A stretch of 6,166 nt of DNA. Source: Verrucomicrobiota bacterium (GTDB lineage Bacteria; Verrucomicrobiota; Verrucomicrobiia; Opitutales; Opitutaceae). Location of the stretch: positions 1-6,166 of the forward strand of contig JAEXPG010000582.1 in NCBI GenBank assembly GCA_023447015.1. The letters are read 5' to 3'. Of the stretch, positions 1 to 6,028 are shown piece after piece. Both the position numbers and the translations under genes were made by a program. Within the stretch, counting starts at the first letter, position 1. Each line of letters begins with the position of its first letter. Under the pieces are notes generated by a model that had not been told where the DNA came from, did not search any database, and worked only from the letters and a program-made list of their open reading frames with translations.

Positions 1-1
1 C

Positions 2-544
2 GACCGCAACCGCACCCTCACCCGTGAAGTCGAAGCCGTGATGGTTCCCTACGGGAACAAGTTCGTCATCCCCGCCGGCGGGAAGGTCTCCCTCATGCAG
101 ACCCTCGGCGGCAGCTTCACGATCATGGGCGACTTCGGCATGGCCCGCCTCGACGGCCAGTACGCCGACGCCATCGGCGAGCAGGCACAGACCAACGGCC
201 TTGCGCACGCCAAGGTCGGCGCCGACGGCGCGCCCGACCAGGAGCTCCTCTGGAACCAGCTCCGCAGCGTCTACGATCCCGAGATCCCGGTGAACATCGT
301 CGACCTCGGTCTCGTCTACTCGCTCGAGGTCGCGAAACGCGAACAGGGCGGCCACAAGGTCGACGTCGCCATGACCCTCACCGCCCCCGGCTGCGGCATG
401 GGCCCGGCGATCGCCGAGGATGCGAAGTCGAAGCTCATGATGGTCCCCGGCGTCGACGAAGCCGACGTGCGCATCGTCTGGGAGCCGGTCTGGAACCAGA
501 ACATGATCTCCGAAGAGGGGAAGATGAAGCTCGGCCTGATCTGA
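2..544 (+). CDS. sufT: SufT, DUF59/MIP18-family Fe-S assembly protein (5' truncated)
   Basis: SufT-type iron-sulfur cluster maturation factor, cytoplasmic; family members help deliver or mature Fe-S clusters and often sit at the end of suf operons. The reading frame is open from base 2, and the 12 codons before the first possible internal starts (GTG at 38, ATG at 41) already read like the family (LTREVEAV, then a VPYGNKFVIPAG segment and LGGSFTI). The true start therefore lies left of the window and those internal starts should not be used. Visible are 180 residues. An N-terminal SufT-specific beta-rich part covers about 1-50. A linker follows, and then a DUF59 domain at about 80-165 with DPEIPVNIVDLGLVY and the TAPGCGMG motif, whose cysteine (visible residue 131) is the conserved ligand or active residue of the family. 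The C-terminus, with WEPVWNQNMIS and ending KLGLI, matches the usual SufT tail, so the 3' end is intact. Codon use is like that of its neighbours. Any suf genes upstream are outside the window. Confidence 0.9.
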   Translation, partial: DRNRTLTREVEAVMVPYGNKFVIPAGGKVSLMQTLGGSFTIMGDFGMARLDGQYADAIGEQAQTNGLAHAKVGADGAPDQELLWNQLRSVYDPEIPVNIVDLGLVYSLEVAKREQGGHKVDVAMTLTAPGCGMGPAIAEDAKSKLMMVPGVDEADVRIVWEPVWNQNMISEEGKMKLGLI

Positions 545-637
545 GGGCTGGAGACACGAAGGCGGGCTGGCCTGCGGAGCACTGACACCGCGCGGGATGA
601 CGAGACGGAGCGATCGATTCTTCCTCCTCGCCGCCCG

Positions 638-1342
638 ATGCGCGGCGCCCCAATCTCCGGCGCCGTGAAAGCCGCCGACTTCTTCGCCCTCCCGCCATCG
701 CTCGCCGCGTTCGCCGCCTTCTTCTCCGCCGACGCCCACCCGTGGGAGTGGCTGAAGCAGATCGGCCCCGCGCTCGCGGCGCAGCAGTTCTCCGGCGGCC
801 AGGCGATTCCGCCCGGTGTCCATGTCGAGGGTCCGGTCTTCATCCACCCGACCGCACAGCTGCCCGCCTACGCGACCCTGCTCGGCCCCGTCTGGGTCGG
901 ACCGGAGACCAAGCTCCTTCCGGGCTGCTTCCTGCGCGGCAACGTGATCGTCGGCGCGCGCTGCACTGTCGGCCACAACGCCGAGATCAAGAACTCGCTG
1001 CTCATGGACGGCGTGCAGATCCCGCACCGGCCCTACGTCGGCGACTCGATCCTCGGCAACGGCGCCCACCTCGGGGCCGGCGCCGTGCTCTCCAATCTCC
1101 GCCTCGATCAGAAGGCCATCACCGTCCGTCTGCCCACGGGAACCTTCGACACCGGCCTGCGCAAGTTCGGCGCAATCCTCGGCGACAAGGCCGAGGTCGG
1201 CTGCAACGCCGTCCTCCAGCCCGGCACCATCCTCGGCTCGCGTGCACTGGTCATGCCGACAATGGCCTTCGGCGGCTATCTCCCCGCCGCCACGATCGCC
1301 CGCGTCCGCGAGCAGGTGTCCACCTTCCCGCGCCGGGATTGA
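638..1342 (+). CDS. Stand-alone GlmU-like left-handed beta-helix acetyltransferase
   Basis: Probable sugar-phosphate N-acetyltransferase or related acyltransferase of the hexapeptide-repeat (LbH) superfamily; cytoplasmic and, by family rule, a trimer using acetyl-CoA. Of 234 residues, 60-210 are a run of imperfect hexapeptide repeats (V/I/L at every sixth position, many G/A/N between). The segment VGHNAEIKNSLLMDG, then PHRPYVGDS, LGAGAVLSNLRLD and DTGLRKFGAILGD follows the acetyltransferase half of archaeal-type GlmU almost motif by motif; His130 aligns with the GlmU catalytic histidine. The N-terminal pyrophosphorylase (Rossmann) domain of GlmU is absent. In its place is a short helical segment (about 12-50: DFFALP, PWEWLKQIGPAL). 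ATG 638 is given as the start, but GTG 665 (giving VKAADFF) is equally credible and neither has a clear Shine-Dalgarno sequence. The gene follows sufT by 93 bases on the same strand and could be read through from it. The exact substrate cannot be told from sequence alone. Confidence 0.8.
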   Translation: MRGAPISGAVKAADFFALPPSLAAFAAFFSADAHPWEWLKQIGPALAAQQFSGGQAIPPGVHVEGPVFIHPTAQLPAYATLLGPVWVGPETKLLPGCFLRGNVIVGARCTVGHNAEIKNSLLMDGVQIPHRPYVGDSILGNGAHLGAGAVLSNLRLDQKAITVRLPTGTFDTGLRKFGAILGDKAEVGCNAVLQPGTILGSRALVMPTMAFGGYLPAATIARVREQVSTFPRRD

Positions 1343-1402
1343 GTCCCACGCCGCTTCGGCCGGCCCGCCCGCGAACCCACGGGCATCGGCGCCGCCACCC
1401 GG

Positions 1403-2167
1403 TCACAGGCTCATCCGCTCGCGGAAGAGCTGGGCCTGGCGGCGGGAGAACTCGACGTCGGTCCCGTCCTTGAGCGTCACCTTCAGCGAACCGCTGAACC
1501 ACTGGCCGATGTTCGCGATCATGGTGAGGTTCACCAGCTGCGAGCGGTTGGCCCGCATGAACAGATCGGCCGGCAGCCGCTCCTCCATCGAGTTGAGCGT
1601 GCGGTAGAGCAGCGGCGCGGCCTGGTCGAAGTGGAGGCGGGTGTAGTTGCCGTCCGACTCCAGCAGCCGGAGCGAGCGCACCGGCACGAACCAGCAGCGG
1701 TCGCCGTCGCGCCCGAACACGTGGTCGTCCGCGCGCAGCGGCGCGGTGGGGACGCTCTCCCCAGCCCCGTTGCCGGGGACCTCCGGGGTCGGCGCCACGG
1801 CGGACGCGGGCGCCCCGGCGCGCTTCAGCACCTTCTCGAGGGCGGAGGCGAGCCGCCGGGGGTTGACCGGCTTGAGCAGGTAGTCGAGCGCGTTGACCTC
1901 GAAGGCCTGCACCGCGTAGGCGTTGTACGCGGTCGTGAAGACCACGTGCGGATGCGGCGGCGGCAGCGACTCGAGCAGCTCGAAGCCGTTCTGCTCCGGC
2001 ATCTCGATGTCGAGGAAGACCAGTTCGGGCCGGGCCTGCTCGATGAGGGCGCGCGCCTCCGTCGCCCCCGCCGCCTCGCCCACGAGTCTGATCGAGGGAA
2101 ACTCCTCGAGAAGCCGTTTGAGCTCGGTACGCGCCGGGCGTTCGTCGTCGACAATGATGGCATTCAT
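1403..2167 (-). CDS. LytTR-family response regulator
   Basis: DNA-binding response regulator of the LytR/AlgR type, 254 residues, cytoplasmic; the usual family length is about 240-260. Residues 1-115 form a receiver domain: acidic pair D7-D8 in IIVDDE, phospho-acceptor D53 in FLDIEMPEQNG, T78/T79 in VVFTTAYNAYAVQAF, and K99 in DYLLKPV. All key residues are present, so it should be phosphorylated. A flexible Ala/Pro/Gly linker (about 117-146) leads to a LytTR DNA-binding domain (about 147-252) with VRSLRLLESDGNYT, FMRANRSQLVN and the closing SRRQAQLFRERM. The start is the ATG at 2167-2165; it overlaps the kinase stop as ATGA, and no purine-rich Shine-Dalgarno precedes it (the upstream bases are pyrimidine-rich). 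Translation therefore probably depends on reinitiation after the kinase. It is the last gene of the operon. Targets are unknown; LytTR proteins usually bind paired direct-repeat sites, and I found no clear pair here. Confidence 0.95.
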   Translation of the reverse strand: MNAIIVDDERPARTELKRLLEEFPSIRLVGEAAGATEARALIEQARPELVFLDIEMPEQNGFELLESLPPPHPHVVFTTAYNAYAVQAFEVNALDYLLKPVNPRRLASALEKVLKRAGAPASAVAPTPEVPGNGAGESVPTAPLRADDHVFGRDGDRCWFVPVRSLRLLESDGNYTRLHFDQAAPLLYRTLNSMEERLPADLFMRANRSQLVNLTMIANIGQWFSGSLKVTLKDGTDVEFSRRQAQLFRERMSL

Positions 2168-3306
2168 GCGGAAAGCGGGGTCGGGGCAGCCACGGGGATT
2201 GTGACCTCGGCGACGACCTGATCGTCGTCGGCCTGGGCCAGGACGAGCGAGGCCGCCGGGCCGAAGAGATGCAGCAGCCGCGCGCGGGCGTTGGCCAGTC
2301 CCAATCCGGTGGACTCGCTGCCGGTCCGCAGGCGGCCGGGATTGGTGACACGCAGGTGCAGCACGTCTTCCACCAGGGCGATCTCGTAGCCGACCTCGCC
2401 GCCCTCGCGCCGGGTGCCGACGCCGAATTTCACCGCGTTCTCCACGAGGGTCTGGAGGAGCAGCGGCGGCACCGGCAGCGCCCGGGCGGCGGGATCGACC
2501 CGCGCGCGCACCCGCAGGCGCTGCTCGAAACGCAGCTGCTCCAGCGAGAGGTAGGTCTCCACGGTCTCCAGCTCCTCGGCGACGCTCACGGTGGCCCGGT
2601 CGCCCAGCGTGAGCGTGGCGCGCAACAGCTCGGCGAGGAGCGTGACCGCGTCGCGCGGGCGATCGAGCTCGGCCGGGATCATCGAGCGCAGGGTGTTGAG
2701 GCTGTTGAAAAGGAAGTGCGGGTTGACCTGGGCCTTGAGCGTGCGCAGCTCGGCCTCCTTCACCTGCGCCTGCAACCGCAGCCGCTCGATCACCCCCTCG
2801 CGGTAGCCCCGGTAATAGCAGCTTCCGAGATAGAAGCCGCACCAGACGACAAACAACGCGAAGAAGAAACCCACGCCGTCGAGATACGTGACAAGGGTCA
2901 TGGGGCTGCTCTCATCCACCAACGACTCCGGCGAGAACAACGCGCCCAGCCCCAACAACGCCCCCAGGAAGCCCGCCGCCGTCAGGATGTTCAGGGGGAC
3001 CAGGACGCCGAGGAAACCCCGCCAGGACTGGGCCCGCGCCCGCAGCGCGATCACCACCACGCGCAGCAGATGGGTCAGGCTCAGGCCGAGCACCGCGGCC
3101 ACGAGGTTGCTCATCCAGATCTCGCCCGCGGAGACCTTGCGCGACGACTCCGCCAGATTCGACGTGATCAGGAACGCCGCCAGCAGCCCCCAGAAGGCAG
3201 TCTGGGCCGACCAGTAGCCGGCCGTCCCCAGCCAGCGCCGGCGCCAGGGATAGCACGCTGGATCGGCAGGCAGTATACGGGGGAGCGAAGGCATGGCGGG
3301 CGTCAT
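2164..3306 (-). CDS. LytS-type membrane sensor histidine kinase (His_kinase/HATPase)
   Basis: Inner-membrane sensor kinase, 380 residues, partner of the LytTR regulator that it overlaps by 4 bases (ATGA). The N-terminal half has four hydrophobic helices at about 31-49, 66-86, 99-122 and 142-163, with no sizeable extracytoplasmic sensor domain, so the signal is probably sensed within or next to the membrane. A basic, coiled-coil-like linker (165-190) leads to the His_kinase (PF06580) motif LKAQVNPHFLFNSLNTL with phospho-acceptor H197. The ATPase domain follows: N-box LVENAVKFGVG (N290), a TNPG segment near 321-324, and the G-box STGLGLANARARLLHLFG at about 332-349. All catalytic motifs are intact. 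The start chosen is ATG 3306, which overlaps the stop of the upstream small gene as ATGA; a second in-frame ATG at 3294 is possible but breaks that overlap. The frame remains open upstream to 3507, but that stretch is Arg-rich and lies opposite the small gene in another frame, so it is not counted. Confidence 0.93.
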   Translation of the reverse strand: MTPAMPSLPRILPADPACYPWRRRWLGTAGYWSAQTAFWGLLAAFLITSNLAESSRKVSAGEIWMSNLVAAVLGLSLTHLLRVVVIALRARAQSWRGFLGVLVPLNILTAAGFLGALLGLGALFSPESLVDESSPMTLVTYLDGVGFFFALFVVWCGFYLGSCYYRGYREGVIERLRLQAQVKEAELRTLKAQVNPHFLFNSLNTLRSMIPAELDRPRDAVTLLAELLRATLTLGDRATVSVAEELETVETYLSLEQLRFEQRLRVRARVDPAARALPVPPLLLQTLVENAVKFGVGTRREGGEVGYEIALVEDVLHLRVTNPGRLRTGSESTGLGLANARARLLHLFGPAASLVLAQADDDQVVAEVTIPVAAPTPLSA

Positions 3307-3467
3307 TCTCGTTCTGCCAGACGCGGGGCGTGCCCGGCGATCTCGTTTCGCAGGGCGCGGGCGATGCTCCACACCACCCCGCCGCAGAACACCACGCCCA
3401 GCCCCATCCCGACGAACGAGATGGTCCAGCAGGTGATGCCGGCGAGCGGGCCCCAGGGAGTTTCCAT
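3303..3467 (-). CDS. Small single-pass membrane protein, first gene of the kinase/regulator operon
   Basis: Small gene of 54 codons, not recognised as a named family. The product starts METPWGPLAG, has one strongly hydrophobic segment at about 10-34 (ITCWTISFVGMGLGVVFCGG, then VVWSIARAL) and a charged tail ending RLAERE. By the positive-inside rule (R36, R39) the C-terminus should be cytoplasmic. There are two cysteines within the membrane segment and no signal-peptide cleavage site that I can see. Support for it being real is its ATGA overlap with the kinase start at 3306, the same junction used between kinase and regulator, plus coherent membrane-protein composition. The start is uncertain: ATG 3467 places the membrane segment near the N-terminus; an in-frame ATG at 3515 would add 16 Arg/Gly/Cys-rich residues. 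The frame stays open far upstream only because it runs antisense to the glycosyltransferase gene. Role is unknown; a small modulator or stabiliser of the kinase is a reasonable inference. Confidence 0.7.
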   Translation of the reverse strand: METPWGPLAGITCWTISFVGMGLGVVFCGGVVWSIARALRNEIAGHAPRLAERE

Positions 3468-3563
3468 GGCGGCAAAACTGCCACGCCCACCCCGACAACA
3501 CAGCCAAGCCACCATGGGCGGTCGCAAACCCGGACGAATGGCGCGCGCCGCCCGGCAGTCGCG

Positions 3564-3618
3564 GGCGCCCCCGTTTCGGGGCCGGGCGCGGCGACCTGCG
3601 CCACCGAAACAGGGCGCC
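3564..3618. repeat. Long imperfect inverted repeat in the divergent intergenic region
   Basis: Left arm 3564-3579 reads GGCGCCC, two bases, GTTTCGG; right arm 3604-3618 reads CCGAAAC, one base, GGGCGCC. Fourteen bases pair, the spacer is 24 bases, and the centres of the GTTTCGG/CCGAAAC cores are 31 bases apart, about three helical turns. It lies 62 bases before the glycosyltransferase start and about 97 before the start of the signalling operon. Position and symmetry suit a dimeric regulator site for either or both promoters. The left arm can alternatively fold alone as CCCCG-TTT-CGGGG. High GC content raises the chance of accidental symmetry. Confidence 0.4.
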
Positions 3619-3641
3619 AGCACACTCCCCCCGACGCCGAC

Positions 3642-3671
3642 TTGCACCGGTTCGCCGACCCGCCCTAGCGT
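3642..3671 (+). promoter_or_regulatory. Weak sigma-70-like promoter candidate for the glycosyltransferase
   Basis: TTGCAC (3642-3647) and TAGCGT (3666-3671) are separated by 18 bases and resemble -35 and -10 boxes only loosely. Transcription would start only a few bases before the ATG at 3681, giving an almost leaderless mRNA, which would agree with the absence of a Shine-Dalgarno sequence there. This is a visual match only and could be chance. Confidence 0.2.
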
Positions 3672-3680
3672 GGCGGCTTC

Positions 3681-5861
3681 ATGGACCTTTCCGATTCGTC
3701 CCTGCCCGGCCGCGAGCGGGCCCCCCCGCCCGATCCGGCGCCGGCCGGCGCCGGCGCCCGCCAGGGAGCCGCCCCGGGAGACACCGTCGACGGTCCGCGC
3801 TGGCTGCTGTTCGCGCTCTTCGCCGTGGCGCTCGCCGCGCACTTCTTCTTCCTCACGCGCAACTGGCATTCCGGGTTCCTGATCGGCCACGAGTTCCGCC
3901 AGGCACAGACGGCGATCATCACCGACTACATCGACCGGCAGGACAATTTCTCCCTGCGCTACGACACCCCGATCTTCGGCAAGCCGTGGAGCGCGCCGCT
4001 CGAGTGGCCGCTCTACGAATGGAGCGTCGTCCTCCTCAAGCGCGCCACCGGCTGGCCGGACTTCGTCGCCGCCCGCGCCGTCTCGGGCGCCTGCTTCTAC
4101 CTGATGCTGCCGGCGGTGTACCTGCTGCTCGGGCAGGCCGGCCTGCGCCGGCGCCAACGCTGGCTCGGACTGGCCCTCATCCTGAGCTGCCCGGTCTACA
4201 TCTTCTATTCCCGCGCCTTCCTGATGGAATCGGCGGTGCTGTGTCTCTCGGTCTGGTTCCTCCATCTGTTCGTGCAGACGCTGCGGTTCCGGCGGCTGCA
4301 CTGGCTGCTGTTGACCAGCCTCTGCGGATGCGCGGCCGGGATGATGAAGAGCCTCACCTTCGCCGCCTGGGTGGCCCCCGCCCTCGCGTACGGACTCTGG
4401 ACCCTCCGCCGGGAATGGCGCGACGGACGCGGTTTCGGGGCGCTGCTGCGGACCACCGCGTGGGGCTGCGCGACGATGGTGGCGCCGATTGCCCTGACCG
4501 TGTGGTGGACGCATTTCGCCGACTCGATCAAGGAGCAGAATCCGGCAACGCACTTCATCACCTCCGGAGCCCTCGGCTTCAGCAACTACGGCACCTTCTC
4601 GCTCGCCGCACGGATCTCAGCCGAGACCTGGCGGGGCCTCACCAACGGCTGGGCCAGCGCGATCATGCCGCCCTGGCTGCTCGTAACCTGTGCGCTGGCC
4701 GGGCTCGCCGTGGCCGGCCGCCATCGCCGTGCCATGCTCGTCGCGCTGGGGCTGTTCCTCGTGCCCCAACTGGCGATCCCCTACGCCTACGCGCTGCAGG
4801 ACTACTATTTCTACGCCGCGAGCGTGTTCCTCCTCGTGGCCTTCGGCTACGCGCTGCTCGGTCTGCTGGAGCGGCGCTGGCCCCGTTGGCTGCGCGCGGG
4901 GCTGCTCCTCGTGCCGTTCGCCGGACTCTGGGGCGCCTACCTCGGGCCGTCCGGCTACTGGAATCAGCAGAAGGTCCGCTCGCCCGGCGGCTCGACGCTC
5001 AGCAACGTGCTGCGCGACCTCACTCCGCCCGACAGCGTGATCATCATCGCCGGCGCCGACTGGAACGCCTCCATTCCCTACTACGCCTCCCGCCGCGCGC
5101 TCATGATCACCAACGGACGCGAGTACGACCGCGACTTCGTCGACGAACGGATCGACGCGCTCCAAGGGGAGGAAGTCTCCGCCCTCGTGCTCGCCGGCCA
5201 CCTCCGGACCGACGGCGCGACCCGCGAATTCATCACCAGCCTCGCCGACCTCGCCCCCCGCCCGGCCTTCTCCCACGACTTCGGCGATGTCTACTTCAGC
5301 CGGAAGCTCGACGACGCCATCCGCCAGAAGCTCCAGCAACAACACGACCGATATCCCGACATCGCGCTCAACGACGAGGGCCGCAGCGTGCTCGAACCGG
5401 AACCGGAGGTCCACACGCTCACCGCGCAGCAGGCGGCGGAGCAGTTTCCCAACGTCGCCCCCGCCCCCATCCGCTTTGCGGCGAAGTTCGGTCTGCCCCT
5501 CCGCGGCGGGCCCGGCACCTTCAGCCTCGGGGCCCATCCCGACGCCAAGCTCTGGGTCCCCGCCCCGCCAGAGACGCGCAAGATCGTCTGGGAGTTCGGC
5601 CTCGACACCACGGGCAGCCCGCATCCCGACGGCGCCACCGACGGCGTCGTCTTCCTCATCACCGCGGAAGGCACCGACGGCCGCCACCGCCGTATCTTCC
5701 GCCAAGTGCTGCAACCGATCGAGCGGACCGACGACCGCGGCATTCAGCATCTCGAGATCGCCTACACCCCCAACCCCGGCGAGGTCCTCCGTTTCGAGAC
5801 CCACCGCCGCGGCAGCTACACCTACGACTGGGCCTACTGGAATCGGATCGAGCTGAGATAG
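3681..5861 (+). CDS. GT-C membrane glycosyltransferase (GT39/ArnT/PMT-like) with large C-terminal extracytoplasmic domain
   Basis: Multi-pass inner-membrane glycosyltransferase of 726 residues, expected to move a sugar from a polyprenyl-phosphate donor to an envelope acceptor on the outer face. Residues 1-40 are a Pro/Ala/Gly-rich cytoplasmic tail. The first membrane helix (about 41-58) is followed by a loop with GHEFRQAQTA (69-78), which matches the H-x-F-R-Q-x-Q-T-A signature of a GT39-like subgroup; E71 sits where GT-C enzymes place their catalytic acidic residue. About nine or ten further hydrophobic helices run to about 420, with YSRAFLMES (176-184) and QDYYFYAAS (373-381) as other likely family motifs. 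Residues 445-545 look like a soluble alpha/beta part (DSVIIIAGADWNASIPYYAS), and 595-726 like a beta-sandwich ending SYTYDWAYWNRIEL. The start is ATG 3681; no good Shine-Dalgarno is seen, and no alternative start is nearby. It is transcribed divergently from the signalling operon. Donor and acceptor cannot be told from sequence. Confidence 0.85.
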   Translation: MDLSDSSLPGRERAPPPDPAPAGAGARQGAAPGDTVDGPRWLLFALFAVALAAHFFFLTRNWHSGFLIGHEFRQAQTAIITDYIDRQDNFSLRYDTPIFGKPWSAPLEWPLYEWSVVLLKRATGWPDFVAARAVSGACFYLMLPAVYLLLGQAGLRRRQRWLGLALILSCPVYIFYSRAFLMESAVLCLSVWFLHLFVQTLRFRRLHWLLLTSLCGCAAGMMKSLTFAAWVAPALAYGLWTLRREWRDGRGFGALLRTTAWGCATMVAPIALTVWWTHFADSIKEQNPATHFITSGALGFSNYGTFSLAARISAETWRGLTNGWASAIMPPWLLVTCALAGLAVAGRHRRAMLVALGLFLVPQLAIPYAYALQDYYFYAASVFLLVAFGYALLGLLERRWPRWLRAGLLLVPFAGLWGAYLGPSGYWNQQKVRSPGGSTLSNVLRDLTPPDSVIIIAGADWNASIPYYASRRALMITNGREYDRDFVDERIDALQGEEVSALVLAGHLRTDGATREFITSLADLAPRPAFSHDFGDVYFSRKLDDAIRQKLQQQHDRYPDIALNDEGRSVLEPEPEVHTLTAQQAAEQFPNVAPAPIRFAAKFGLPLRGGPGTFSLGAHPDAKLWVPAPPETRKIVWEFGLDTTGSPHPDGATDGVVFLITAEGTDGRHRRIFRQVLQPIERTDDRGIQHLEIAYTPNPGEVLRFETHRRGSYTYDWAYWNRIELR

Positions 5862-5945
5862 CCCCGGAGCCCGGCCCAACAGCGACCGCGCTCCAGTTCC
5901 GGCCACCGCCTACGCCTCGCCGAGCCAGCCCCGCTTCATGAAGGA

Positions 5946-6018
5946 GGGGGGCGCATCGCACAAACACGGGGACTCGCCCCACAAACTCGAGTCGCCCGCT
6001 GCACTCGACGCGCCCCCC
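5946..6018 (-). terminator. Nested inverted repeats between convergent genes, probable terminator
   Basis: Outer arms 5946-5958 (GGGGGGCGCATCG) and 6006-6018 (CGACGCGCCCCCC) pair at 12 of 13 positions. The one mismatch becomes a G-U wobble in the minus-strand transcript, so the outer stem is complete only in that RNA. Inside it, CGGGGACTCG (5967-5976) pairs with CGAGTCGCCCG (5988-5998), 10 pairs with a single bulged base and an 11-base loop. The structure begins 10 bases after the stop codon of the minus-strand gene and about 85 bases after the stop of the plus-strand glycosyltransferase. There is no U-tract on either side, so if it terminates, it does so without the classic intrinsic tail. 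A regulatory or dispersed palindromic repeat is the alternative. Confidence 0.45.
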
Positions 6019-6028
6019 AAGGGGATGT

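Noticed and set aside
38..40. GTG at 38 (followed by ATG 41) as the start of sufT
   Set aside because: The in-frame residues before it already match the SufT N-terminal pattern, so these are internal codons of a gene cut by the window edge.
1343..1402. Possible bidirectional terminator between the acetyltransferase and the response regulator
   Set aside because: Only a 4-pair stem-loop (GCCG-CTT-CGGC at 1350-1360) and a weak 5-pair stem (1363-1367 with 1380-1384) are seen, neither with a U-tract; too weak in this GC content.
2168..2842. Upstream extension of the response-regulator frame
   Set aside because: The added residues are Arg/Ala/Gly-rich and overlap the kinase catalytic domain in another frame; the receiver domain begins exactly at the ATG at 2167.
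2269..3882. Long plus-strand open frame (537 codons) opposite the kinase and running into the glycosyltransferase start
   Set aside because: Its translation is Gln/Arg/His/Gly-rich without domains, and it lies antisense to a kinase with intact catalytic motifs. This is the usual antisense open frame of GC-rich coding DNA.
3468..4553. Upstream extension of the small membrane gene's frame to about 416 codons on the minus strand
   Set aside because: Beyond 3515 the product is Arg/Glu/Gln-rich and lies antisense to the glycosyltransferase; only the last 54 (possibly 70) codons look like a real protein.
4617..5906. Minus-strand frame of 429 codons opposite the glycosyltransferase
   Set aside because: Composition is Gly/Val/Glu/Ala-biased as expected for the complement of a GC-rich gene, with no recognisable domain.
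3986..5941. Second long plus-strand frame (651 codons) within the glycosyltransferase gene
   Set aside because: Arg/Pro/His-rich frame-shifted translation with no membrane segments or motifs; the main frame has coherent helices and GT39-like motifs.
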